NCBI GenBank assembly: GCA_024291935.2
Contig: CM044307.1
Coordinates: 98,523,461-98,587,460 of the forward strand
DNA from: Okapia johnstoni
Lineage: Eukaryota; Chordata; Mammalia; Artiodactyla; Giraffidae
Direction: 5' to 3'
DNA length: 64,000 nt
Position numbers and translations under genes: made by a program. The notes beneath the pieces are model-generated. The model was not told the origin of the DNA. It saw nothing but the letters and a program-made list of their open reading frames with translations, and did no database searches. Shown piece after piece: positions 32,996 through 43,500 of the stretch (the first letter of the stretch is position 1; each line of letters begins with the position of its first letter).

Positions 32996-33408
32996 AAATT
33001 TTTTCATGGTGTGTGATCCTTTTAATGTGTTGTTGGTTTCTCCTTGCTAGTACTCTGTTGAGGATTTTTGCATCTATGTTCATCAGTGATATTGGCCTGT
33101 AATTTTCTTTTTGTGTGTGTGATATCTTTGTCTGGTTTGGATATCTGGGTGATGGTGGTCTCATGGAATGTGTTTGGCAGTGTTCCTCCCCCTGCTGTTT
33201 TTGGGAAGAGTTTGAAAAGGGATAGCTCTTCTCTAAATGTTTGATAGAATTTGCCTGTGAAGCTCTCTGGCTCTGAGCTTTTGTTTGTTGGAAGATTTTT
33301 TATCACAGTTTCGATTTCTGCACTTGTGATTGGTCTGTCAGTCAGGTTCAGTCTTGGAAGGTTGTACTTTTATATGAATTTTCCATTTCATTCAGGTTGT
33401 CCATTTTA
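32996..33408 (-). mobile_element. L1 LINE internal ORF2 fragment
   Basis: Reverse L1 covering only the N-terminal part of the reverse transcriptase domain, from 'cttttaatgtgttgttggtt' to 'ttcaggttgtccattttatt'. No 3' UTR or poly-A tail is attached, so it is not a simple 5'-truncated insertion; a later deletion or rearrangement removed the 3' end. Confidence 0.88.
33022..33306 (-). pseudogene. L1 ORF2p reverse transcriptase remnant
   Basis: 94 codons match ORF2p just ahead of the catalytic palm: '[20 protein letters not shown]', '[20 protein letters not shown]', '[20 protein letters not shown]', then a frameshift into '[20 protein letters not shown]' in a second frame. Shifts and substitutions make it non-functional. 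Confidence 0.88.
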
Positions 33409-33884
33409 TTGGACACTGGATTTTCCTTTAACCAAAAAAAGTATTTCTTTCTATATTACAGGTTAGTTTGCAAGCCAGAATTATAAAGGCATAAACCCCT
33501 TTATTCCCCCATCTTGGCAAGGGAACACTATTATTTTCTGATATATGGATCAATAAAACTTTGCTTTTATAGCAAACCGGACACTGTCACTTACTGAGGA
33601 ATTTGCCTGGAGTCACTTCTTTTTAATTTGCTCAGACCAGGTACTGGAAGATTTTTTTTCTAAGATGTGGAAGGTTTACCACTTGCTTTTTTAAAATTGC
33701 TTTGAGTTTCTTTGAGAAGGTAAGGATTTGTGAGATGTTTGAATTAATTCCCTCTTCTGGCTATGATGGCAGAAGTGCATGTTTATTTAACTGTTAACCA
33801 ATCCTCTTAAGACGTCTCCCACTTCTTGTTAGGTTTGTTCTCTAGACCTCAAAGCTACAGAGAGCCTGGAACTGAGAGCTCTCA
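33409..33884. other. Unassigned DNA
   Basis: No repeat or gene recognised before the pyrimidine-rich tract. Confidence 0.5.
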
Positions 33885-34050
33885 TCTCACCCCTTCTCTG
33901 TCCTCTCCTCTGTTTCATCACCCTTTCTCCCCTCCTTGCTATCTTTTCTCTTCTCCCTTTATTTTCTGTCCTCTCTTCTATCTCTTCCCTCTCTCTCTCT
34001 TGCTTTAAGCCCACCTTTCTCTACCCTCTGCCTTTTTCTATCCCCCCTGT
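33885..34050. repeat. Polypyrimidine (CT-rich) tract
   Basis: About 165 bases that are mostly C and T on the plus strand, with runs such as 'cttccctctctctctcttgc' and 'ctctcctctgtttcatcacc'. Frames on both strands here (60 and 61 codons) are low-complexity artefacts. Confidence 0.88.
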
Positions 34051-34220
34051 CCTGAAATGTGTGGTTTCAAAACAATGGTGACTAAGTTAAAATGAGAGAT
34101 CACTAAATGCCATGGCTAAGTGGCAGCCAATACATAAATAAGTATCCAGAAAAGATGTTTTCGAACTTGACTTTAATTAAAAATTAATCTCTCTGAAATA
34201 ACAGGATTCCTTTATTGCTA

Positions 34221-34270
34221 CAGTCCATGGGATCGCAAAGAGTCAGACATGACTGAACGACTTCACTTCA
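34221..34270 (+). mobile_element. 50-bp BovA tail fragment with perfect target-site duplication
   Basis: Only the last 50 bases of a Bov-tA/Bov-A2-type element ('cagtccatgggatcgcaaag', 'agtcagacatgactgaacga'). A perfect 11-bp duplication 'ctttattgcta' lies at 34210-34220 and 34271-34281. It is therefore a true, extremely 5'-truncated insertion rather than a deletion remnant. Confidence 0.93.
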
Positions 34271-34281
34271 CTTTATTGCTA

Positions 34282-34908
34282 AGGAGTAATTCAGTCAAAC
34301 ATTACTTGAAGCAACCTATCAACTTCATTTTGAAAGTGTCCTAGATCTGTTGACATTAAGTGTTGACTTAAAGACTATCTTGCTTTGGTTTGGCAATATG
34401 TTTCAAAAAATTATTATTTTTACATGGGTCCAAGAATTAGTGGAAATTTTCAACAGAAATTAATTCATTACAAAACAATTCAAAGTATGTAAGACTTTTC
34501 CTAGTTTCTTAGAGTTTGAGTTGAAGAATTAAAATACAAGTAGACACAACACCTACTATGAAATGATATTTGGAGGAAATATTAATATTTTTACTAAATG
34601 TTTAGGTATCTTCTGATATTAAAAAAAAACACCAAATTACAGCCAAAGTCAATGTAAAATATGATAGAATATAAAGATACTAAAACTAAAAACTAAAAAT
34701 CACTCCTTAGTTGTGCCAGGTACTCCTTAGTTGTAGTCAACAAGGGTTTTTAAAGTAGCCGTTAATGAAAAAAATCATGAATCATAAATTATATGTGGTG
34801 ATATCATTTCGTAGTTCCATCTACAAGACTAAGTTAGTAACTAACTTGAGAGTATAATTCATAATACATCAGTATTTTAAAATATAGAGCTTTTTAAACC
34901 CAGGTTAT
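34282..34908. other. Unassigned AT-rich DNA
   Basis: No repeat or gene recognised. A tandem-like 'cactccttagttgtgccagg' / 'tactccttagttgtagtcaa' pair near 34702-34740 is a short local duplication. Confidence 0.5.
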
Positions 34909-35039
34909 GGATGAGATAGTTAGATGGCATCACTGACTCAGTGGACATGAATTTGAGCAAACTCTGGGAGATAGTGAAGGACAGGGAAGACTGAGGTGGT
35001 CTCAGAGTCAGACACAACTTGGTGACTGAAAAACAACAG
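34909..35039 (+). mobile_element. BovB LINE 3' tail, short
   Basis: Plus BovB end: 'ggatgagatagttagatggc', 'gacatgaatttgagcaaact', 'agtgaaggacagggaagact', then directly 'ctcagagtcagacacaactt' and tail 'gactgaaaaacaacag'. The usual 'tgctgcagtccatggggtcg' block is deleted. Confidence 0.9.
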
Positions 35040-35062
35040 TATCAACATATTTATGTACCAAG

Positions 35063-35210
35063 TACTTCCCTGATGGTCCAGCATCTCAGATTCCACTCTC
35101 CCAGTGCAAGGGGCCTGGACTCGATCTCTGGTCCAAGAACTAGGTCTCACATGCCACAAGTAACAATTTGCATGCTACAACTGAATGAGTAAGTAAAAAT
35201 AAATACAAAA
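35063..35210 (+). mobile_element. CHR-2 SINE
   Basis: Plus CHR-2: head 'tacttccctgatggtccagc', 'tctcccagtgcaaggggcct', 'gaactaggtctcacatgcca', tail 'aagtaaaaataaatacaaaa'. It lies 23 bases after the BovB tail, in the same orientation. Confidence 0.9.
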
Positions 35211-36994
35211 TGCCATGGCATCCTAAGTTGCTGGAAAGATTTCAAAATCAAATGATGGAACTGTAAGTATTAAACATAAGACTGCCAGGAGTCTTCTCTT
35301 AATGTAGTCATTCTATTCTGTTGGTGTAATTTGAAATGTGTCCTCAGGAAAAAGCTTCCGTGGGAAGATAACTAGGACAAGTATATGGGATCATAAAAAC
35401 CTAGAAAGTGAGATAAACTGCTTCCTTTGATGAAGGACGTCTGAGCTTCACAGGCATGTTCAGCCTGGCACATTGCTGAGTGCTTCCAGGACACAGCCTG
35501 CCAGCGTGGTCCAGGGGTGATCCAGTGAGACAGTGTAAGACCAAATCAGGATTCTAAGTGAAGTCATGCCAACAGATTTATAGTCTAAGCACACCTGGGA
35601 AGGAGGAGTAAGGTTAAACTTGCTAGAAGTGAGACCTTGTAGGAGTAGAGTAGACCCAAATACTGAATAGAACAGTTGCGCTGTAGAGTAAAGGTGATGA
35701 TCAGTTAAAGTTGCCATTACAAGCAATTCTCTCTACCCCTCATAATGTAGCTTGAATAAGAGAAGTTTTTGGACCATGTGCATGCGTGTGTGTGCACATG
35801 TCGGGGGGATGTGGATGTATGTATATGCTCATATGTGTGTTTTATGCTTACATGGTGCTCTACAGGTAGACCAGCTCTAGTGTGTAACTTCACACAGGGA
35901 CTGAGGCTCATTCAACCTTATTGTTACTTTCTTCTCAATAGGCAGTTTTCATGTGATGATTCAAGAAGACTGTCGCTATCATATGTATACTTCAGGTCAT
36001 CGGAAGAGGAAATGTCAGCTGAGCATATATCCATTTCTTCTAAGAACAATAGCACACTTCAATTCTCTGTAGGTTCCATTAGCTGGGTATTGGTCATGAT
36101 CACATTAGCTGCAAGAGAAGCTGGAAAATCTCTAGCTAGGCTGTTGTTTACCTATTTAATTCAAATTTTTAATTTGGCATTTTTGCTATTAAAAGAAGGA
36201 GATGATGCATATTCATGCAAAGCCAGTGATCTCTTCCAGAAGTATTGTGTACACTAATCCACCAGTGCCTTGTGGTTTAGTCAGTAGGTGAGCCCAAGCT
36301 ACTGGTTCCGATACTCATTGGGCCTGAGGAATATCATTTATCACCTACTATACTTGGCAGGAGCCAAAGGACTGCATTTTTGAAAGTGACTGGGTGTCGT
36401 CTGATATTATAGTGGATGGAAATATTTCCAGTTAGCAAAGAACAAGCTAAATTGCTTACTGAGAAATGTATTTTTTTTGTACCTTTAAATATGCAAAAGG
36501 ATTTATTTAAATGTACTAAAGGATTTATTTAGGTAATTTTGTTCTGGTGTGTAAATAAATGTTCTGGCATGCTCCAATGAAAAGCATTTAAATAGGGAAG
36601 ATAATTTATAGAGAAAGTTTAAACATCCTCAATTTGCTGTAATTATAGTCAGTGCAGGAAAACATTCCATAATGTATTTGGTACAAATACTGTGCATTTT
36701 TGCAGATATGCTATTTATGGCATATATTTTATAGCCTTTTTTCTGTGACCTGAATAGCAAGTCTTATCTGTATCTGATTCATTTGAATAATACAGTTTGA
36801 GCTTTTTGCGTATTTCTGTTAATATCCCAGGGTAGATGCACTCATATACGTTATACTGTTTAATCCTTTGGATATGCAGTGTGTGGTTATTTTCTCCTTT
36901 TCATTGATGAGGTCACGAAGTCTATTGTCAGAGGAGGGTGGGGATTCAAACCTAGTTCTGATCACTGTCTTTTGCTTCTTGCAGTTTACTCTAC
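35211..36994. other. Unassigned DNA including a TG-rich patch
   Basis: An imperfect TG/ATG-rich patch spans about 35776-35841. The 162-codon plus frame at 35769-36257 begins in that patch with a non-ATG codon and has no known domain; it is not called. No other repeat is recognised. Confidence 0.5.
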
Positions 36995-37007
36995 ATCCTT
37001 TTATTCT

Positions 37008-37168
37008 TGGGGCTCCCCCAGTGGTGCAGCTGTAAAGAATCTGCCTGCAATGCAGGAGACCCATATTTGATACCCAGGTCAGGAAGACCCCCTGGAGAAG
37101 GAAATGGCAACCCACTACAGTATTCTTGCCTGGGAAATCCCGTGGACAGAGGAGCCTGGCGGGTTATA
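37008..37168 (+). mobile_element. Bov-tA SINE lacking its 3' end, with target-site duplication
   Basis: Head 'ggggctcccccagtggtgca', 'aatgcaggagacccatattt', A segment to 'gaggagcctggcgggttata', then the sequence stops before the usual 'gtccatggggtcgcaaag' tail. A 13-bp target-site duplication lies at 36995-37007 'atccttttattct' and 37169-37181 'atccttttgttct' (12 of 13). The duplication shows that the 3' end was absent at insertion. Confidence 0.93.
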
Positions 37169-37181
37169 ATCCTTTTGTTCT

Positions 37182-37705
37182 GATAGCCACCAATTATTAC
37201 TTTATATTTGTCTATATTTTAACTTGTTTACTCAGTTGTGAGTTCCTTGTAGACAAGAACTTAATTATAGAAAACAAAGTATTTGTTTCTCACATGTCAG
37301 CTATGAAAGCGAGTAGCATTTGTATATCCAGAACACTGAAAGATGCTCATTTTGATTAGAAAAAAATCTATGAATGCTGTTTATTTTCCTTTTGCATATG
37401 GAGCCTAGGTTGCGTAGTGTGCAAAGGATCTGAGGAACTTCCTTGAAATTTCTTCTGTGCTTTCATCTCAGGTGTTTCTGCAAGTCTTGAACCATTTAAT
37501 GATGACTTCCAAACAAAATAGAAAATATAGAATGAGGCTATTAAAAATAAAGCAGTAATTAAAATAGATACTTTTGATTTTCCTTTTTCACAAAAATATT
37601 TTTTCTATTTAAAGAAATTAAGAATTTCCTCTTCAGTTGTTTTTTTAGTTAATATCACTTAACTAACTTAATTTGTAGAAATATGTTTGTGTAAAAAAAA
37701 AATGT
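37182..37705. other. Unassigned AT-rich DNA
   Basis: No repeat or gene recognised. Confidence 0.5.
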
Positions 37706-37860
37706 TGAGACTTCCTTGGTGATTCAGTGGCTAATATTCCATGCAGGAGGCCTGGGTTTGATCCCTGGTCATGGAACTAAGAGTTCTGCATGCTGCAACT
37801 AAGATCCCACATGCCACAACTAAGATCCAGCACAGCCAAATAAATAAATATTTTAAAAAA
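37706..37860 (+). mobile_element. CHR-2 SINE
   Basis: Plus CHR-2: 'agacttccttggtgattcag', 'catgcaggaggcctgggttt', 'tgctgcaactaagatcccac', 'cacagccaaataaataaata' tail. Full length. AT-rich flanks hide any target-site duplication. Confidence 0.93.
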
Positions 37861-37869
37861 TTGCTGTCA

Positions 37870-38950
37870 TACACACACTGAAAGAAAACAAGTGATTTCC
37901 TTTTTACCTTGGTATAAGGAAAGACGTATCTACTTATGATTCAAAATCCAAAGTCAATAAAAGAAAAGAAATGATAATTTGGAGACCACACACACACATA
38001 GCTCATGGGATAAAACACCATTAGCAAATCAAAGACAACTTACAAACCGGTAGTAAATACTTGCAACATATGCCACAAAGAAAAATCTTAACACATCCTT
38101 AATGTACAAAGACTTCTGAGAGGCTGAGAAACAAAAGACTAAAACATCAAAAAAATAAATAGGAAAGGTTATGAACTATCAATTCAAACTTACAAGTAAA
38201 GATACAAAAATGGGACTCAAGCATGAGGAGAAAAAGTTCAAATTCACCCATAATTAGGTAAATGCTAATAACAATAGTGCTGAGATGCCATTTCTCAACT
38301 ATCAAGTTAGTAAAAATTAAATACTGTGGTAACACATCCCACTGATGAAGCCATAAGGAAATAGGCACTCTCAAACATTGCTAGTAGGAATGTACCTACT
38401 ACAACCTTTCTGAATGGAAATTGGACAATACTTGGCTGTATTACATGTGCTACTCTCTTTTGACCAGCAGCTGCACTTTTAGGAATCTCCCCTGTAAATA
38501 CAGTACTCTGGAAATACCTATACAAGTTTATGCATTGCAATTTCAATGAGAATTACAGAATACTGGAAACACCCAAATACCCACACACAAAGGAATGGTT
38601 GAATCAGCTATTGTATAGTCATTAAGTGGAATACTATGCAACAGTTAAAAAAGCAGCATTATTCACAGTTGGTAAAACCTGAAACCAATCCAAGTGTCCA
38701 CTGACAGATACAATAGAATATTATTCAGCCTTTAAAAGAAAGGAAAATCTGCAATATGCTAAAACATGAATGAACCTTGAGGACATTATACTAAGTGAAA
38801 TAAACCAGTCACAAAAAGGCAAATGCCATGTGATTCCACTTACATGAAGTATTTGGAATAATCATATTTAGGGGTTAGGTCATTATTATGAATGTGTGAA
38901 GTGACAAGTTTTAAGATAATAGCAAGTGTCCAGACATGTTGCAAATTGAG
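37870..38950 (+). mobile_element. Old L1 (L1M/HAL1-like) 3' ORF2 and 3' UTR, two segments
   Basis: Plus order: 'catgggataaaacaccatta', 'agcatgaggagaaaaagttc', 'gagatgccatttctcaacta', 'aaacattgctagtaggaatg', 'ctgaatggaaattggacaat', 'cagctgcacttttaggaatc', 'taagtggaatactatgcaac'. A second start-over at about 38655 ('cattattcacagttggtaaa', 'gtccactgacagatacaata', 'gaatgaaccttgaggacatt', 'agtgaaataaaccagtcaca') repeats the same L1 region, so two elements or a duplication are joined. No frame survives. Confidence 0.78.
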
Positions 38951-40605
38951 AATACATGATAACAAATAAACACCAGCAAGAAAGAAATTCCAAAACCTCT
39001 CCGAAGCCGCATGTAACCCCGATGCCTAACATACACTCTCTGGTGCTAAATTTCTGCTCAGGTAGGCTGTCATAAGCCCTGATGTATATCCTTTTCTTTC
39101 CTCAAGACAAAGCTGAAGATCCGTCATTCTTAATGAACACCTTCCCATGGTCCTTTTTCATTTGAAGTCATGGTACAAAAATTTAAATATAACAGTTTTA
39201 CCGAAAGTTTACTGAAGTATATAATTGGAATCAGGATTGGTTTGCCATTTTCTAAAGTCTGTTTTCTAGAATATATTTGAGAAAATATCATTTTATTGTG
39301 CTATTGTAAAGCAAAGTAGAGTTCACGCTTGGCATTTAGTAAGTACTTGATGCATATTAATTGAATGAAGGAATACCTGAATTGCTTTTATGAATAATAA
39401 GAGCCTTTTGTAACTAACCGATTCATCACTTGTAAACAAATTACATAGAGTTGAAGTGCTTTGAAGCAGCTCATGCTTGTTGAAGTACTATTTGTACTAT
39501 CGATTTGCTCTAAAACTCCTTTCAAACTAACATTAAAGAAAGATTAAGTCCAATATAATACTAACTTAATATAAATTATTAGTGTGATGGGCCACTGGTG
39601 ATTGAAATATTTTAAAATATTATATTTCCAATTATTAAACAGTTATTTTTTTTATACATGTCTTTATAATATGTACAGGCCCAGAATTTCAGAGAGTCAA
39701 ATATAGAATAATCCTTTACAAAATAATTGAGTAGTAAATTTCTTTGGTCGGCTACTACACTCTTTCTTCCTTCCTCCCTTTCTTCTTTTCTGCTTCCTTT
39801 CTTATTTCCGTAATCATTTCTTACACTCTGTGCTAAGATAACTTACTCCTGAAGAATAAAAATAAGATAGTCTTAACTGTCCTTAAGTAACATTGTGTTA
39901 GAAGGGTACGAGGGTGGCTATATCTCATTTGACTATATTTCCTATTTCTTGGATATTTATAGTCATTGTGAATGTTTAAACATAAAAGAGTGCGTCTTTG
40001 CATTTCATTTTTATTTCTTAACGCCTAACATGAATGAGCATGTTAAATCATTAGTAAGTATTAAAAACTTTTCCATAATGAAATTAAGATTCTATAAAAC
40101 TTTAGTCCATTTGGAAACTGAACCACTATATAAAGCGTGCCTTCCTTCTTCCTGAGTACTCTTCTTGAGCACTCCAAGAGTACTCTTGTGCAGTGGCGGG
40201 TTGTGTATGTCAGAAGAAATAGAAACATAAAAAAAAAATTAGGGGCATTTTTCTTTATTTCTACTTCATAGGTTTATCCAAATTTCATTGATGAACAAAG
40301 GAAAACAGTTTTCAGTGCGTGATAGCAATATTCCAGTAGAGAAGAAGAACCTTGTAAAGCTGTGTGGGAATAGGACCCAGTGATCTTGTACGGGTGAGGG
40401 AAGCTGTGGTAATAAGAAATTTCAGGTGTCAGTGGATTGATATGGTGCAGGGTTACTTCTCAGTTGTATCACTTCCTGATGTGAGTTGGCCACTCTCCTG
40501 GGTGAATCTCCATAAACAGTAACTCAGGTATTCCAAGTGTTTCCCTCTTAGCCACACAGATGGGAAAGACTGTTGGGAACTCACACTCATTGTATTTAAC
40601 TGTCT
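38951..40605. other. Unassigned DNA with a short CT-rich patch
   Basis: A pyrimidine-rich patch spans 39758-39806. 39110-39180 weakly recalls L2 but is not callable. The 86-codon plus frame (39895-40155) has no motif. Confidence 0.5.
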
Positions 40606-40617
40606 AGTTCCAGAAGT

Positions 40618-40866
40618 GGAGAAGGCAGTGGCATCCCACTCCAGTACTGTTGTCTGACGGAGGAGCCTGGTGGGCTGCAGTCCATGGGGTTGAGAAGAGT
40701 CGGACACGACTGAGCGACTTCACTTTCACTTTTCACTTCATGCATTGGAGAAGGAAATGGCAACCCACTCCAGTGTTCTTGCCTGGAGAGTCTCAGGGAC
40801 GGAGGAGCCTGGTGGGCTGCCGTCTATGGGGTCGCATAGATTCGGACACGACTGATGCGACTTAGC
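40618..40866 (+). mobile_element. Bov-A2 SINE with perfect target-site duplication
   Basis: Two A monomers joined by 'cttcatgcattggagaagga', ending 'cgactgatgcgacttagc'. A perfect 12-bp target-site duplication 'agttccagaagt' lies at 40606-40617 and 40867-40878. The family's (AGC)n tail is not expanded. Low divergence suggests a recent insertion. Confidence 0.97.
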
Positions 40867-40878
40867 AGTTCCAGAAGT

Positions 40879-41800
40879 AACAACTTACTTTCGCTGTCGG
40901 TGAGAACTAAGCAATATATTCCCAGTCGTGTGGCTGAGAATTGTGGTTTTGCCTATGCACAGGAGGAGAAAAACACTGTGGTGAGCACACAGCCTGGCTT
41001 CTTACACACCTGTGGACAGTGATACATAAAAATAAACTGCCGAAGAAAGAAAAAAATTATGCCCAAAGAAACTTTTTACTGGACACAAAAATAGTATAGC
41101 CTTTCCCCGAAGGGCTTCTGGTATCTCCGTCCTTTAACAAATCTTATTACAAAAAAGAATGACCTCCACTGAAGACTGGTGTTTCTTTGATCTCTCTTCA
41201 AAATATATTACTAGTCTCTCTAGTAGAAAGTTTCTACAGTTTTATATGCTGGCCAGAATTCTGATTCTCTAATTCACATAGAACTTATGATATTTAACAA
41301 TATAATTTGCTCCTTTATTTGTGTCATACTGCTATCCAAAGGTTGGATATTAAAAGAAAGTAAACTGTAGACTCATTGGGCTGTAAAATGGCAACAAATC
41401 ATGACTTAGGATGATCTGAAATCAAGGAGGGCTGAGAACATCTCTTAACAAGGAGAATGTTACTCTACTCAGAGTATCTGTAGGTTGCAGTCCACTGATC
41501 ATACTAGTAAAGGGCCTTGGCTAAGAAAGTGGTGGAAATTAGGAGACAGAGTACAAAGTCTTAGAAAATCAGAGTTGTGGGGATCCTTAAAGATAGTGTG
41601 CTTAACCCTTCTGCTTTTGAAGATCAAGAAATTGAGTTGAAACCACATAAAATTTTTTAAAACTTCTACTTCCAAGTTCATGAAGTCCAGATTGTTTTCT
41701 TTAAAATAGCATCCCATCTTCTTTCTTTTCAGTATTACATATTAGTTCAGTAGTGTTGCCTAACCTCTCCCTATTCTCTTCTGCCCAAACACAATAGCTT
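40879..41800. other. Unassigned DNA
   Basis: No family recognised with confidence. 41570-41640 faintly recalls an ancient 'gatccttaaagat...agatgaggaaact' repeat block. Confidence 0.45.
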
Positions 41801-41813
41801 AGAACAGCAGATA

Positions 41814-41975
41814 TGGAACTTCCCCAATGGGTAATACTCCATGCTCCCAATGCAGGGGGCCTGGGTTCCAACCCTGGTTGGGGAACTAGATCCCACATGC
41901 TGCAACTAAGAGTTTACATGCCACAACTAAGACCCCACACAGCCAGCTAGCTCAATAAATACATATTTTTTAAAA
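41814..41975 (+). mobile_element. CHR-2 SINE
   Basis: Plus CHR-2: 'tggaacttccccaatgggta', 'gctcccaatgcagggggcct', 'ggggaactagatcccacatg', tail 'ctcaataaatacatattttt'. Approximate target-site duplication 'agaacagcagata' (41801) / 'agaacaggaagca' (41976), about 10 of 13. Confidence 0.92.
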
Positions 41976-41988
41976 AGAACAGGAAGCA

Positions 41989-43495
41989 TTTATTTTCTCA
42001 TTGATGGGTAAACTGGGCTTGACTGAGTTTTCCATAATGCTATGGGTTGAATTTAGGTTTTCTCCATATATTTCCTCTTCCTTCATGAGCCAGTAGTACC
42101 CAAGGTTCCCAGGTTCTTTCCATCTTAATGCCCTGGCATTGCCCATAGGATGGTGTCCTTGTCAAGTGGTTGAAGTTTTCTGACCAGCACAACATTGCAT
42201 TCCAACTCATGGGAATTGGGGGAAGAGATAAAATTGCCATAGAAGCAATTGCCTTTTGAAGTTATTTGACAGGGCTTTCTGCTCTTATTCCATTGGCCAT
42301 AGCATTGTAAAATGGCAGGACCTTGTGACCAGGTAAACTGGTTGATGTAGTCTTTAATTTTGAGGCCCTGTATTCAGGTAAATGAAACCTTGAGGATAGA
42401 CAGAGAACAGATATTGGCAATCAGCAGTCTGTACATTCTGAAAAGTTTGAACTAATTATATGTGTGTGTGTGTGTGTGTCTGTATGAGTGTGTGTCTGTG
42501 TGTATTATGGGGGAATGAGCATGAGTAGAAAAGATGAAAAAAGCCCCCTTCTGCTTAGGAGAAACTATGTAGATAACAATCTTTTGATAGCAAGAAAATG
42601 AGATTTTTGACCTTTTCTTAGCTCATCAGCCTTCAGTATAACTTATATGATTACCTCGATAAAATGATTGTCTATTTGTTTTTGCAACAAGAAACAGCCA
42701 TGTGTTTCAAATCTCCCTTATGGGAGTCTGTATTTTCTAAATAACCACGTTCACATACAGATTAAATGTGAGAACTTGATCAAATGAAAAGTTTGATTAA
42801 AATGACATAATAAGGCCTTGCATGTTTATAAGCACACATCATAATTTTATTTCACATAATATGTGCTATATCATCTGGGTTGTGACCTGAATTATTGGAA
42901 ATATCATGCATGTATGTGTTTTTCTTCTCTCTTCAGAGCTTAGAAACTCTATTTCAAAACGATTATTGAAGATTGAATTGATGTCAGCCAGGAAATTGTA
43001 ATTTCCTGTCACTTGGCATTGAATTACTACATTCAGTTTTTAGACAATGAACAAATTTAGCTAAAAGATGCAAGCTTTTTTTTTGACATATCATTAGTAC
43101 CTAAGAATATGAATCTTTGATACTGTTTCATCTCCATTACAGATATGGTTATTGGCTCAGAATCATATTCAGCCCTCTTTGCATCCTTTTATCTTGAACT
43201 AATCAAGTCCAAACTTCCTGCTGGAAACCCATGTATGTTCTTTAAATGTGGGCTGCAGAGCCAATTTATCTGATAAAGCAAATAACATACCATTTTCTAC
43301 AGAAATGAAGCAGAGCAGCCATGTTGCAAGGAACATAATGTTTTCCCCTGCTGTTTTTATTTCTCCTGTGTATCACCATTGGGAAAGATGGGATGGTACA
43401 AGAATGTAGTTTGTGAAGCCTGATGCAAGGCAGTATTTTTTAAAAGTAATTTTCCTAAATATGTGGTATACAGGAGAAAGATTTGTTTTGTCTTT
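41989..43495. other. Unassigned DNA with microsatellite and palindromes
   Basis: No gene or named repeat except a (TG)n at 42461-42503. The part from about 42840 to 43330 is compositionally non-repetitive and holds two short palindromes reported as findings; it could be conserved non-coding sequence. Confidence 0.5.
42461..42503. repeat. Interrupted (TG)n microsatellite
   Basis: About nine TG units, then 'tctgtatgag', then further TG units. Interrupted, so likely less variable than a pure run. Confidence 0.95.
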
Positions 43496-43500
43496 GAAAG

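Noticed and set aside
35769..36257. 162-codon plus frame, among the longest outside named repeats
   Set aside because: It starts with a non-ATG codon in a TG-rich patch, has no known domain, no promoter or splice context, and a residue makeup expected of AT-rich noise.
42461..42503. CRISPR-like or regulatory array
   Set aside because: Simple TG microsatellite. No spaced direct repeats of CRISPR type exist in the window, and the host is a mammal.
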